A stretch of DNA of 64,000 bases from DASTCZ01 sp963704455 (GTDB lineage: Bacteria; Acidobacteriota; Terriglobia; Acidiferrales; UBA7541): NCBI GenBank assembly GCA_963704455.1, contig OY969905.1, positions 3,162,001 through 3,226,000 on the forward strand. The letters are read 5' to 3'. Shown in pieces: positions 1 through 7,884 of this stretch. The position numbers were made by a program, and so were the translations under genes. The notes beneath the pieces are model-generated. The model searched no databases. It was not told where the DNA came from and saw only the letters and a program-made list of their open reading frames with translations. Numbering within the stretch: the first letter of the stretch is position 1; each line of letters starts with the position of its first letter.

Positions 1-1
1 T

Positions 2-550
2 CTCGGCGGAGAAATGCGCGTCATGATCGTCAGCGGCCCCAACATGGCGGGCAAAAGCACATTTGTTCGCGCAATCGGCATCAACGCCGTCCTCGCTCAA
101 TGCGGCGCGCCCGTGTGCGCGCACCGCCTGCGGATGTCGCGCCTCGCCGTCGCCGCCTCCATCTGCGTGCTGGATTCGCTTCAGGGCGGCGTCTCCCGTT
201 TCTACGCCGAGATCACGCGCCTGAAGTTGATCGTGGAAATGACGAAGCGCCCGCTTCCCGTCATGTTCCTTCTCGACGAACTCTTGAGCGGCACCAATTC
301 GCACGACCGCCACGCCGGCGCCGAGGCAATAGTCCGCAGCCTCGTCGCGCGCAACGCCATTGGAATGATTACGACGCACGATCTCGCCCTCACACGGATG
401 GTGGAGGATCCAAATCTAAAGGCGGGAAATTTCCATTTTCAGGACAGCTTGGAAAACAACAAACTCAGCTTTGACTACCGCCTCTATCCCGGCGTCGTCC
501 AGACCAGCAACGCCCTGAAGCTCATGCGCTCCATCGGCCTCGAAGTCTGA
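2..550 (+). CDS. MutS-like DNA repair ATPase, C-terminal fragment
   Basis: This is the 3' end of a gene that begins before the window; the frame is open from base 2 (LGGEMRV...). It carries the MutS ATPase domain: Walker A GPNMAGKST at the start of the visible part, a Walker B region FLLDELLSGTNSHDR about 90 residues on, and a THDLAL switch motif. Classical MutS has DE(I/M)GRGTST at Walker B; the ELLSGTN form seen here is typical of the divergent MutS-like branch that often lacks the mismatch-reading domain, so I do not call it mutS. The next gene is convergent on the minus strand. Domain assignment is firm; a role in mismatch repair is not. Confidence 0.85.
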   Translation, partial: LGGEMRVMIVSGPNMAGKSTFVRAIGINAVLAQCGAPVCAHRLRMSRLAVAASICVLDSLQGGVSRFYAEITRLKLIVEMTKRPLPVMFLLDELLSGTNSHDRHAGAEAIVRSLVARNAIGMITTHDLALTRMVEDPNLKAGNFHFQDSLENNKLSFDYRLYPGVVQTSNALKLMRSIGLEV

Positions 551-649
551 GCGAGAAACCCGCGCGAATGTACTCTTCCGAAACGAAGACCTGGGTGCAT
601 CGCGCTCGTTCACCCGACTCGCCTACCGCGACTGCTTTTACCCGCACCT

Positions 650-1027
650 TCACGATTTAGGCTCCGATCCTTGGCCGGGACCGCGCACTCGCTCGCCTTC
701 CGGCCCACCATCCGGATCAAACTCCGCTCCATCACCCATTCGGGCATCTGCCCCAGTCTCGAGCCCATCTTCAGGCCCGTGCGGCTTGTCCCCCGAAAAA
801 CTCCTCACCTCTTTCGCGCGAAGCTTTTCCTCCACCACCTGTTTCACACGGTTCGGCTGAAACGCTTTGTGCAACTCCGCCACTCCCGCCCCGATCATCG
901 AACTCCGCTTCGCCTCCGCCTCGAACTCCTCCTCGGACATGTCTGACAAATCTTCCTTCTTCCCCAGGACGAGGATAAACGCCACGACCAGCCCCACCAC
1001 AATCGCCGCTGCAATCCAGAAATACAT
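650..1027 (-). CDS. Small single-pass membrane protein, unknown function
   Basis: About 125 residues. One strongly hydrophobic segment (WIAAAIVVGLVVAFILVL) sits at the N-terminus, followed by an acidic, charged cytoplasmic or periplasmic tail rich in Glu, Lys, Gly and Pro with low-complexity sequence near the end. A GTG start at 1072 would add 15 residues but has no ribosome-binding site; the ATG at 1027 is preceded by GGAGAG, so I prefer it. It is the last gene of the minus-strand block that includes rlmH. I recognise no family. Confidence 0.5.
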   Translation of the reverse strand: MYFWIAAAIVVGLVVAFILVLGKKEDLSDMSEEEFEAEAKRSSMIGAGVAELHKAFQPNRVKQVVEEKLRAKEVRSFSGDKPHGPEDGLETGADARMGDGAEFDPDGGPEGERVRGPGQGSEPKS

Positions 1028-1081
1028 GACTTTTGCTCTCCGGCGCTCAATTAATTCTGCTTCGGAAACCACGGATCTTCG

Positions 1082-1567
1082 TCACGGCCCCGAGCTGTGA
1101 CGAACCCTTTTCCAAAAGCTCATGCGATGGACATAAAAAACGACCTCGCCAGCGTGCATATCTGGATTCGACGAAGCGTGGGGCTTACAGAATGAGGTTT
1201 CAATCTGCCTACCGACAACACCGTGATGCAAAATTTCCTCTGCCGCGAACTCTTCAGGGAATGTGCATAGATAATCAGCCAAATCAACAACATCAACACG
1301 GGGTGGGATTGTCTTGATACGGAATACCGCAAGGCCGTCCGCGCCCGTCTTTGAAATCATCTTTTGATCATTGTTGCGCCATTCTCCGTCCGGGCCAGAA
1401 AGCGTCAACTGAACGCGACGATCCCTAATTGGCTGGCCAGTCTTGTAGTCCAGGATCCTTACCCGGAGCTCAACCGGGGCGGCGGAATTCTGTCCGCGCG
1501 TAAATCCCGATGCCACCAAAAGGAATCCTACGAGACCAAGAAGACGCAACAACATGACAACCCGCAT
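1082..1567 (-). CDS. Secreted protein with a transthyretin/Ig-like domain, unknown function
   Basis: About 161 residues. The N-terminus MRVVMLLRLLGLVGFLLVASGF is a signal peptide. The mature part (VELRVRILDYKTGQPIRDRRVQLTL..., then DGLAVFRI) has the look of the carboxypeptidase-regulatory or CNA-B type beta-sandwich found in many exported proteins, where a 'G(Q/K)P(I/L)' turn and a later 'G.a.F' strand recur. The frame extends 17 codons further upstream, but that extension would put charged residues before the signal peptide, so the ATG at 1567 is chosen. It lies just downstream of rlmH on the same strand. No enzymatic motif is visible. Confidence 0.5.
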   Translation of the reverse strand: MRVVMLLRLLGLVGFLLVASGFTRGQNSAAPVELRVRILDYKTGQPIRDRRVQLTLSGPDGEWRNNDQKMISKTGADGLAVFRIKTIPPRVDVVDLADYLCTFPEEFAAEEILHHGVVGRQIETSFCKPHASSNPDMHAGEVVFYVHRMSFWKRVRHSSGP

Positions 1568-1617
1568 TCTTCTCACGGACAAGAAGTATAGCCCGTAGAA
1601 TCGACAAATAGCTGACA

Positions 1618-2046
1618 TTACCTCGGGTATGGGTGCCCGGCGAGGATGGCGAAGCCACGATAAACCTGCTCAGCGAGAACCACGCGCGCCAACTCGTGCG
1701 GCATCGTGAGCGATGAGAGCGACAGCTTTATCGTGGCTTGCTTGCGCAGCGCTTCCGGAAATCCTTCCGCGCCGCCGCAGAGAAACACAATTTCGCGCGC
1801 GCCGCGGTCGCGTTCGCGTCCGAGCCATCGCGCGAACTCCGCCGATGTTTGCGGTTTTCCTGCCGCATCGAGCAGCGCAATCGTCGCGCCCGCTGGGAAC
1901 TCAAGCCGCTTCAACGCCGCAGAATCTTCACGCACCTCTGAGATTTCGATTTCCGTGTATCGCTTGATTCGCGCCTCGTAGTCCTCCACCATCGCGCGGC
2001 ATTCCGCACGGTGCGTTTTTCCCAGAAAAACAAAATGGATTTTCAT
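1618..2046 (-). CDS. rlmH: 23S rRNA (pseudouridine1915-N3)-methyltransferase RlmH
   Basis: This 142-residue SPOUT-family enzyme methylates pseudouridine 1915 in helix 69 of 23S rRNA, using S-adenosylmethionine as a dimer. The family signature is complete: GGAEG in the middle of the second half (FLCGGAEGFP) and the knotted C-terminus LSLSSLTMPHELAR...LAEQVYRGFAILAGHPYPR. Length matches the family (about 155). Its start codon overlaps the stop of the upstream sigma-54-type activator by 4 bases, which indicates translational coupling. The linkage with rsfS and nadD is a conserved ribosome-maturation neighbourhood. Confidence 0.95.
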   Translation of the reverse strand: MKIHFVFLGKTHRAECRAMVEDYEARIKRYTEIEISEVREDSAALKRLEFPAGATIALLDAAGKPQTSAEFARWLGRERDRGAREIVFLCGGAEGFPEALRKQATIKLSLSSLTMPHELARVVLAEQVYRGFAILAGHPYPR

Positions 2047-3008
2047 TCCAGGCCGTAGCGCTTGCGTTTGTCGAGCAGAGTCTTCCGGCTGATTCCGAGG
2101 ATTTCCGCGGCCTTCGCAATCTTGTAATGCGTTGCTTCAAGCGTCGCGGCAATTGTCTCGCGCTCGATCTCTTCCAGCGACCGCAGCTTTGACGTGGCGT
2201 GCGTCGCCCCCGTCAAATATGCCTGCACGTTTTCCGGCAAATCTTCCACACCCAGCATTTCGCCCCGCGTCTTGCCGAAAATCAGTGCACGCTCAAGAAC
2301 ATTTTTCAACTCGCGGATATTCCCCGGCCAGAAATAGCCGAGCAGCGCCTGCTTCGCTTCAGGTGATAGCTGAGCGTTCTTGCGCCCGTGCAAAGGACCG
2401 AGCCTCAGCAGCAAATGTTCCGCCAGTGGAATGATGTCCGCTTTGCGCTCGCGCAGCGGCGGCAGGTGGATGCTCACCACGTTCAACCGGAAATATAAAT
2501 CCTCGCGGAACCGCCCCGCTGCGATGAGCTGCGGCAATACCGCATTCGTCAGCGCGATCAGCCGCGCATCCAGCCGCAGAGTTTCCGTCCCGCCCAGCCG
2601 CTCGAAATTCCTCTCTTCGAGCACGCGCATCAATTTCGATTGAATGCCCGTCGTCAGCGCCGCCACTTCATCCAAAACAATCGTCCCGCCATAGGCCAAC
2701 TCCAGGCGTCCCAGCTTTCGCTCGACGGCGCCCGTAAACGCGCCGCGCTCGTGCCCGAAAAGTTCGGACTCCACAAGTTCCGTCGGCAAGCTCGCGCAAT
2801 CAATCTTCAGGAATGGCGCGTCGTGCCGTGGCCCAAGCTCGTGGATGATTCGCGCGAGGTGGTCCTTGCCGCTGCCGCTCTCGCCGGTAATCAGAAGAGT
2901 TGTCGCGGTCGGCGCAACTTTTCGCGCCAGATCAATCACTCGCAGCGACGCCGGATCGAAAGCGATCCACGCAATGGGCAAATAGGGAGCATTGGGAGCG
3001 GTCGCCAT
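2043..3008 (-). CDS. Sigma-54-interacting transcriptional activator lacking a sensor domain
   Basis: About 321 residues: an AAA+ enhancer-binding-protein core and a Fis-type helix-turn-helix. Walker A is GESGSGKD (residues about 42-49), the sigma-54 contact loop is an intact GAFTGA (about 91-96), Walker B is GTIVLDEV, and the arginine finger region FREDLYFRLNVV is present. The C-terminus (IAKAAEILGISRKTLLDKRKRYGLE) is the DNA-binding domain. Only about 40 residues precede the AAA+ core, so there is no receiver, PAS or GAF input domain. It lies between rsfS and rlmH, 2 bases after rsfS. It should activate RpoN promoters; its targets and signal are unknown. Confidence 0.9.
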   Translation of the reverse strand: MATAPNAPYLPIAWIAFDPASLRVIDLARKVAPTATTLLITGESGSGKDHLARIIHELGPRHDAPFLKIDCASLPTELVESELFGHERGAFTGAVERKLGRLELAYGGTIVLDEVAALTTGIQSKLMRVLEERNFERLGGTETLRLDARLIALTNAVLPQLIAAGRFREDLYFRLNVVSIHLPPLRERKADIIPLAEHLLLRLGPLHGRKNAQLSPEAKQALLGYFWPGNIRELKNVLERALIFGKTRGEMLGVEDLPENVQAYLTGATHATSKLRSLEEIERETIAATLEATHYKIAKAAEILGISRKTLLDKRKRYGLE

Positions 3009-3010
3009 TG

Positions 3011-3433
3011 CTAATCCCCCTCTTCCGCGTGCTGGCCGGCACTTGCTGCCTCGCCAGTCGCGTTCAAGGGCATATGATCAACGTCTGGAATCACCATTTT
3101 CTTCGCCGGGCGCCACAGCCGCTCGAGATCGTAGAAGAGCCGCGCGCGCTCCGTGAAAATATGCACGAGGAAGCCGCCATAGTCGAGCAACACCCACTCG
3201 GATTCATTGCGGCCTTCGCGGTGTTCTACCCGCAGCCCCAGTAGCGAGAGTTGCCCTTCGATTTCATCCGCGATGGCCGCCACCTGCGGCGTGCTGAACG
3301 CCGTGCAAATCAGAAAATATCCGGTGAATGCACCTAGATCGGTGAGGTCGAGCAGCGTCACCCCTGCGGCTTTTTTGTTTTGCGCGGCCTCGATGGCGCA
3401 GCGCAACTCTGGACGAAGGGTGTCCGTGTTCAC
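3011..3433 (-). CDS. rsfS: Ribosomal silencing factor RsfS
   Basis: This 140-residue protein of the RsfS/Iojap family binds ribosomal protein L14 and blocks subunit joining when nutrients are short. The core is typical: DLTDLGAFTGYFLICTAFSTPQVAAIADEIE, then EGRNESEWVLLDYGGFLVHIFTERARLFYDLERLW. The start is a GTG that overlaps the nadD stop codon (GTGA). About 30 extra residues at the C-terminus are low complexity and probably unstructured. The order nadD-rsfS-rlmH is widely conserved among bacteria. Confidence 0.95.
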   Translation of the reverse strand: MNTDTLRPELRCAIEAAQNKKAAGVTLLDLTDLGAFTGYFLICTAFSTPQVAAIADEIEGQLSLLGLRVEHREGRNESEWVLLDYGGFLVHIFTERARLFYDLERLWRPAKKMVIPDVDHMPLNATGEAASAGQHAEEGD

Positions 3434-4119
3434 CGGTATAGGGCCTGCTTTTCAATGTATTCCTCGACGCGCGGCGGCACAAGGCCGCTGATGCCTTCTC
3501 CGTTACGTATGCGCCGCCGGATCTCCGTCGAAGAGACGTGGCTCGAAACAGTGGTAAGTGGATGAACCGCCGTGCGCCGCAAGAGGATCGTATCCGAATC
3601 TTCGTGCGAGGCTTCCGCTCCGCGGCGGCCAAGCAACTCGGGCGGAATCACGAGCCGCAGCGCCTCAATGCGAAATCCGGGCCGGTTCGCCACAATGAAA
3701 TCGCACAGCCCAAGCAGCGTTTCGTAATCTTTCCAAGTCGCGATGCCCAGAAATTGGTCCGCTCCCAGAATGAAATAGATATGTTCGTGCGCGTGAAGCG
3801 TTTGCCGGAAATGCCGCACCGTATCCACGGAATAAAAAATCTGATGCCCGCTTTGATCCTCGCCGGCCTCCGCGAGTGACGGCAAAAATTCCTCGTGGTC
3901 CGCGCACGCAAGCGCCACCATCGCCATGCGGTGCGCGAAGGGAACCAGATGCCGCTTCGGTTTGTGCGGCGGCACGCCCGAGGGGATGAAGTAAACGCGG
4001 TCGAGTCCGAAGCGCTTCACCGCCGAGCGCGCCACGGCCAGATGCCCGGAATGGATTGGGTCAAACGATCCGCCGAAGAGAGCTACCGATGTCTGATTCT
4101 TCGCGTGATGTTGGTTCAT
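3430..4119 (-). CDS. nadD: Nicotinate-nucleotide adenylyltransferase NadD
   Basis: The enzyme joins nicotinate mononucleotide and ATP to give deamido-NAD, an essential step of NAD synthesis. The 229-residue protein has the nucleotidyltransferase signature GGSFDPIHSGHLAVARSA near the N-terminus (the HxGH-type catalytic site is HSGH) and the second signature SSTEIRRRIRNG near the C-terminus. The FILGADQFLGIATWKDYETLL block is also characteristic. It lies 7 bases after obg on the same strand and overlaps rsfS, so the three are probably one transcript. Confidence 0.95.
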   Translation of the reverse strand: MNQHHAKNQTSVALFGGSFDPIHSGHLAVARSAVKRFGLDRVYFIPSGVPPHKPKRHLVPFAHRMAMVALACADHEEFLPSLAEAGEDQSGHQIFYSVDTVRHFRQTLHAHEHIYFILGADQFLGIATWKDYETLLGLCDFIVANRPGFRIEALRLVIPPELLGRRGAEASHEDSDTILLRRTAVHPLTTVSSHVSSTEIRRRIRNGEGISGLVPPRVEEYIEKQALYR

Positions 4120-4126
4120 CGGTGGC

Positions 4127-5272
4127 TCAATTCTCTTTCACTTTTGACGCTGCAGCGGCGGGAGTGTGTTCACTCTCGCCATCAGCGTGCGGAGTCGCGC
4201 CATCGGGCGAATCTTCCGCGGTGTCGCTATCGGGCCTTTGCCGCGGAATCCGGTCCAGCGCATCCGCAATCGAATAAATTAATTCGGGGATGCCTTCGCC
4301 CGTTGCCGATGAGATCGCATGGAATTCCAATCCGCGCTCCTTGCAGAAATCCCGCAGCGCATCGAGCTTTGTGCGATCCGTCGTCATGTCGAGCTTGCTC
4401 GCCACGACGATCATCGGTTTTTCAGCCAGCGCCGCGCTGAACGTCTTCAACTCATTGCAAATAATCTCGAAATCTTCAATTGGATCGCGCAGCGAAGCGT
4501 CGCTCGTGTCCACCAAATGAGCCAGCAATCTCGTTCGCTCGACGTGCCGCAGAAATCGCGTGCCCAGCCCCGCGCCCTTGTGCGCGCCTTCAATCAATCC
4601 CGGCAAATCCGCCACGACATACGTGCGCATTTTCGCTGCTTCGCGCGCAGTGCGCTTCCCGCTTTCCACGGACACCACGCCAAGCGCGGGCTCGAGTGTC
4701 GTGAACGGGTAATCCGCAATTTTCGGCCGCGCCGCGGAAATTCTCGAGATCAAAGTGGACTTGCCTACGTTCGGAAATCCAACAAGCCCTACATCCGCGA
4801 GTAATTTCAATTCAAGTTTCAGCTCGCGCTCTTGACCTTCCGTGCCGTTTTCCGCTTCGCGCGGGGCTTGGTGCCAGGGTTTGGCGAAGTGCTGGTTGCC
4901 GCGTCCGCCGCGCCCGCCCTGCGCCACGAGAACTCGTTCGCCCGCGTGTGTGAAGTCAGCGAGGCGCTCTCCGGTGCCGGCGTCCACGACGATTGTGCCC
5001 ACCGGAACATCGAGCACCATGTCATCACCGGTTTTGCCGGTGCATTGCGAGCCTTCGCCGTGGCGCCCGCGATCGGCGCGGAAGAGCCGGTTGAAGCGGT
5101 AGCGCAACAGCGTGTTCTCGTGCTGCGAGGCGACGAGCCAGATGCTGCCGCCATTTCCGCCATCGCCGCCGGAAGGTCCGCCGCGCGGAACATACTTTTC
5201 CCGCCGGAACGCGATGCAGCCGTTTCCGCCGTCGCCCGCTTTCACAACAATTTTGGCTTCGTCAACGAACAT
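4127..5272 (-). CDS. obg: Obg/CgtA GTPase
   Basis: This 381-residue ribosome-assembly and stress GTPase starts with the glycine-rich Obg fold (residues 1 to about 158, including AGDGGNGC and GGPSGGDGGNGG). The G domain follows with G1 GFPNVGKST, switch I DYPFTTLEP, G3 DLPGLIEGAHKGAGLG and G4 SKLD. The C-terminus is a short acidic, Ala/Pro-rich tail; I see no OCT domain. It is preceded by a strong terminator that separates it from rpmA, so it probably has its own promoter in the 135-base gap upstream. Confidence 0.95.
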   Translation of the reverse strand: MFVDEAKIVVKAGDGGNGCIAFRREKYVPRGGPSGGDGGNGGSIWLVASQHENTLLRYRFNRLFRADRGRHGEGSQCTGKTGDDMVLDVPVGTIVVDAGTGERLADFTHAGERVLVAQGGRGGRGNQHFAKPWHQAPREAENGTEGQERELKLELKLLADVGLVGFPNVGKSTLISRISAARPKIADYPFTTLEPALGVVSVESGKRTAREAAKMRTYVVADLPGLIEGAHKGAGLGTRFLRHVERTRLLAHLVDTSDASLRDPIEDFEIICNELKTFSAALAEKPMIVVASKLDMTTDRTKLDALRDFCKERGLEFHAISSATGEGIPELIYSIADALDRIPRQRPDSDTAEDSPDGATPHADGESEHTPAAAASKVKEN

Positions 5273-5313
5273 GGCAGCTCAGGATTGTGGCACGCAATCA
5301 AATTGTGCGCGCG

Positions 5314-5349
5314 GAAAAAACAAAAGCGGCCCTGAAATTTCAGGACCGC
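5314..5349 (-). terminator. Intrinsic terminator downstream of rplU-rpmA
   Basis: On the minus strand a stem with arms GCGG.CCTGAAA / TTTCAGG.CCGC is followed by TTTTGTTTTTT. This should end the rplU-rpmA transcript before obg. A second hairpin (GCCTGCCT / AGGCAGGC, 5350-5371) lies immediately upstream of it and resembles a dispersed repeat. Confidence 0.8.
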
Positions 5350-5407
5350 CTGCCTGCCGGTAGGCAGGCCGAAAAACTTGCTCTGATTCAAGGAAGTCTC
5401 AGCGATG

Positions 5408-5695
5408 CTAACTGGCTGCGGCTGCCACGGGTTCGGAGGTTTCCGAAGGCGTGATGCTGATGTAGCGTCCGCTCCGGCCCTTGTCTTGAAAGAGAACAAA
5501 TCCGCTCACCAAAGCGAAAAGAGTATCGTCTTTGCCGCGGCCCACGTTGTGGCCGGGCTTGTGGCGGGTGCCGCGCTGGCGGATCAGGATCGTGCCGCCG
5601 TGCACCCACTGGCCCCCGAAGCGTTTCACGCCCAGCCGCTGTCCCTGCGAATCGCGGCCGTTTACGCTGGAGCCGCCGCCTTTCTTATGCGCCAT
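5408..5695 (-). CDS. rpmA: 50S ribosomal protein L27
   Basis: This 95-residue protein has the diagnostic N-terminus MAHKKGGGSSVNGRDS, which reaches into the peptidyl-transferase centre, followed by GVKRFGGQ.V.GG.ILIRQRGT and PG.NVGRGKDDTLFAL. The C-terminal tail after the YISI strand is Ala/Glu/Pro-rich and slightly longer than in enteric homologues. It lies 21 bases after rplU, the normal L21-L27 operon. Confidence 0.97.
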   Translation of the reverse strand: MAHKKGGGSSVNGRDSQGQRLGVKRFGGQWVHGGTILIRQRGTRHKPGHNVGRGKDDTLFALVSGFVLFQDKGRSGRYISITPSETSEPVAAAAS

Positions 5696-5716
5696 ATCTG
5701 GATTCCTTTTCGCCGG

Positions 5717-6028
5717 TTACAGAGAAATTTCGCCGATTTGAACGGCGGTATAGTCCTGCCTGTGCCCGCGGAAAATCTTGTATTGTCCGCCGGTCTTATA
5801 CTTCATCACGCGGACTTTCGGTCCGCGCATCTGCCGGATAATCTTGCCCGTCACTTTGGCTCCGGCTGCATCCTTGCCGCTGAGGAACTCGGCCTCGTCG
5901 GTGCGCACGGCCACCACTTCATCAAATGTGACCTTACCGCCGGCCTTGCCTTCGAGCTTCTCCACCCGGACGGTGTCTCCCGGGGTGACCCGGTATTGCT
6001 TGCCTCCACTGCGAATGACCGCGTACAT
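5717..6028 (-). CDS. rplU: 50S ribosomal protein L21
   Basis: This 103-residue protein begins MYAVIRSGGKQYRVTPGD and ends with the signature KRRQHYR-like block KIFRGHRQDYTAVQIGEIS. The frame is open 20 codons further upstream, but the ATG at 6028 has GGAGG eight bases before it and matches the conserved N-terminus. It is the first gene of the L21-L27 pair; the promoter must lie in the stretch just upstream (6029-6190). Confidence 0.96.
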   Translation of the reverse strand: MYAVIRSGGKQYRVTPGDTVRVEKLEGKAGGKVTFDEVVAVRTDEAEFLSGKDAAGAKVTGKIIRQMRGPKVRVMKYKTGGQYKIFRGHRQDYTAVQIGEISL

Positions 6029-6227
6029 CGTGCCTCCAAGCCTGCAAGTGAAACGTCCATTATAGGGGCGACACACAAGGGGCGTCAACCTGGCTTCGAC
6101 GATTCATTTCCAGCATCCTTCCCTCGTGAATGGGACCACGGGAAATCCGGCTGATGAAGCGCGAAAGGCGACGCGCTGGCCACTAGCTAACAGTGTCAGG
6201 GATGTGCCCGGTCTGTACCCCTCCCCT
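6029..6227. other. Intergenic: rplU leader, no gene seen
   Basis: About 200 bases with no convincing coding frame. It must hold the promoter of rplU-rpmA reading left. A tag GGGATGTG.CCCGGTCTGTACC (6199-6219) recurs almost unchanged at 22474-22495 in front of the type III restriction module, and a C-tract follows it. Confidence 0.5.
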
Positions 6228-6473
6228 CCCCCCCATCTTTTTGTAAGACTAGTGCAACAAAGGACTTACGGGAACAAAGAGCGGTAAGAGTAACGCAGCA
6301 TTGGACTTACGGTTTTTTGGACGATTTTGGCGATAAGTTATTCGATCTAAAAGAGTTGCTGGCGCGAGTGCACTGAAAATGTGCAACGCTCGCCGTAAGA
6401 ATGTCGCAATAAAGGACTTACGGGATTTCGTCAAGAGAGGAAAACCGTAAGTCCCTCGATCTAAAGGATTTAC
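6228..6473 (+). repeat. Repeat array A: four GTAAG...CTTACGG units plus one degenerate unit
   Basis: After a C-tract and CATCTTTTT come 29-base units at 6243-6271, 6284-6312 and 6395-6423, a degenerate unit at 6333-6361 (ATAAG...GATCTAAAAGAGTTGCTG) and a 27-base unit at 6447-6473. Units start GTAAGA and end AAGGACTTACGG or close to it, so each has short inverted ends. Linkers are 12, 20, 33 and 23 bases. The same order and spacing recur in inverted orientation at 28763-28943. No protein-coding frame runs through the array. Confidence 0.85.
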
Positions 6474-6694
6474 AAATGTGCGCTCAGGGAGACCAGATCC
6501 GGCGGGAGAATACTCGAATAGTAATCGTGCGAACATTTTTACTTATAACATAGCTATGGGGCAAAAAGCAAGGGAAATCTGAGGAAATTTTTCATGGAAT
6601 GAGTGGGGCGAGTTAAAACAAACCAACAGCAGAAACCTTAGAATTCAAAGGTAGCGCCACTATGCCTGCCTGGTTTCCCAAATCGCAAGTGGTC

Positions 6695-7345
6695 TTACTT
6701 AACGGAGTCGACCGATTTCTTTACGCGATTCATCCATTCTGCGACCTGCCTCGCTGATCCCTTTTCTTTTCCAGTTCGTGCGTATTGATATTTGAAGGTC
6801 AATTCGCCAAGACTAGACTTGTACCAAAGCCCAAGTTCGAGTCCGTCGAATACCATGTTTACAGATCTCGGTTCGACACGCTCCGATGGGAAATGAAGTT
6901 GGTTCAATTTATCAAAAAGATCCAACATAACTTTTGTCGGAATATTTACGGTACGCACTTCAACTTTGAATCGTTTTGCAAGTTCTGCCGGGTCATAGGT
7001 ATCTAATTTATCCGCGTGATAAAGATCTGAAAGTCGCCACATAATAGGTCTCGAATCAGGTGGTTGAAAGTATTCAACAACGCTGAAATAACCATCAAAA
7101 TCACGAACGATGTTGATCTGAGACTCGGGTGCGTCCGAAGGAATGAAACGCAGTGAGGACATGAAGAGGGCATCGAAAGGAATTTCTGGCGGTTTGGGAA
7201 AGACGATATCAAGAATTGGATAATACAGATCAAGGAATTCGATCTTCTGATTTTGAATTCTCACATCTTGCACTTCGGTGGGAAACGAACCTTGCCCGAG
7301 TAGGCATGCCATTAGAGTCGACAAAACGATTTTCTTGTAAGCCAC
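6695..7345 (-). CDS. Secreted protein of unknown function
   Basis: This 216-residue protein begins with a signal peptide (MAYKKIVLSTLMACLLGQGSF). The GTG start at 7345 has GGAGGTCAC just upstream. The mature part is mixed alpha/beta with aromatic and charged residues and no cysteine motif; the last third (LGLWYKSSLGELTFKYQYARTG) suggests a beta-rich fold. Base composition is clearly AT-richer than the flanking housekeeping genes and it sits beside repeat array A, which together suggest acquisition. I recognise no family. Confidence 0.55.
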   Translation of the reverse strand: MAYKKIVLSTLMACLLGQGSFPTEVQDVRIQNQKIEFLDLYYPILDIVFPKPPEIPFDALFMSSLRFIPSDAPESQINIVRDFDGYFSVVEYFQPPDSRPIMWRLSDLYHADKLDTYDPAELAKRFKVEVRTVNIPTKVMLDLFDKLNQLHFPSERVEPRSVNMVFDGLELGLWYKSSLGELTFKYQYARTGKEKGSARQVAEWMNRVKKSVDSVK

Positions 7346-7403
7346 TCGTGACCTCCAAGCTGTATCAAGCTCTCCAATTGGTCAGGTCTCTTGCACCGAT
7401 GGG

Positions 7404-7440
7404 CAGATAATACCACCGAGAGTTGTCACCGCAGAGTAAC
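7404..7440 (-). promoter_or_regulatory. Upstream element shared with the neighbouring gene (copy 1)
   Basis: A 37-base stretch starting CAGATAATACCACCGAG matches 7916-7952 at 28 of 37 positions. It ends about 60 bases before the GTG start of the 6695-7345 gene, and copy 2 lies 32 bases before the start of the next minus-strand gene, in the same orientation. It may hold a shared promoter or operator (a TATTATC/TATCATC core is kept). Confidence 0.4.
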
Positions 7441-7455
7441 CCGCCAGCTAGCAAT

Positions 7456-7884
7456 TCACAGGCCGAAATCGCTCAAGCCGGGATGGCCGTCGGGACGGCG
7501 GCCTAGAGACCAGTGATACTTGCGCTCGGATTCTTTGATTGGGTGATCATTGATGCTTGCGATGCGCAGGCGCATCAAGCCATCTTCCGCGAATTCCCAA
7601 TTTTCGTTGCCGTACGAACGAAACCAATTCCCGGAATCGTCATGCGATTCGTAGGCGAAGCGCACGGCGATGCGGTGTCCCTCGAATGCCCACTTCCGCT
7701 TTAGAAACCGAACGATTTCGTCCCGTCCATTTATGAATTCAGCGCGGTTTCGCCAGCGGGAGTCAATGGAATAGGCCAAGGATACTTTTTCCGGGTCGCG
7801 TGAATTCCAACCGTCTTCCGCGAGACGGACTTTTTGAATTGCAGTTTCACGGGTGAAGGGTGGTAAGGGCGGGCGCATGGACAT
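7456..7884 (-). CDS. DUF1348 / SnoaL-like (NTF2-fold) protein
   Basis: About 142 residues. The sequence MRPPLPPFT.ETAIQKVRLAEDGWNSRDPEKVSLAYSIDSRWRNRAEF, followed by GRDEIVRFLKRKW and the ending KYHWSLGRRPDGHPGLSDFGL, is characteristic of the DUF1348 branch of NTF2-like proteins. These are small cone-shaped proteins of unknown substrate, often called nuclear transport factor 2 family. The longer open frame to 8118 is not used: the ATG at 7884 has AAGGAG eight bases upstream. An upstream element shared with the preceding gene lies at 7916-7952. Confidence 0.8.
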   Translation of the reverse strand: MSMRPPLPPFTRETAIQKVRLAEDGWNSRDPEKVSLAYSIDSRWRNRAEFINGRDEIVRFLKRKWAFEGHRIAVRFAYESHDDSGNWFRSYGNENWEFAEDGLMRLRIASINDHPIKESERKYHWSLGRRPDGHPGLSDFGL

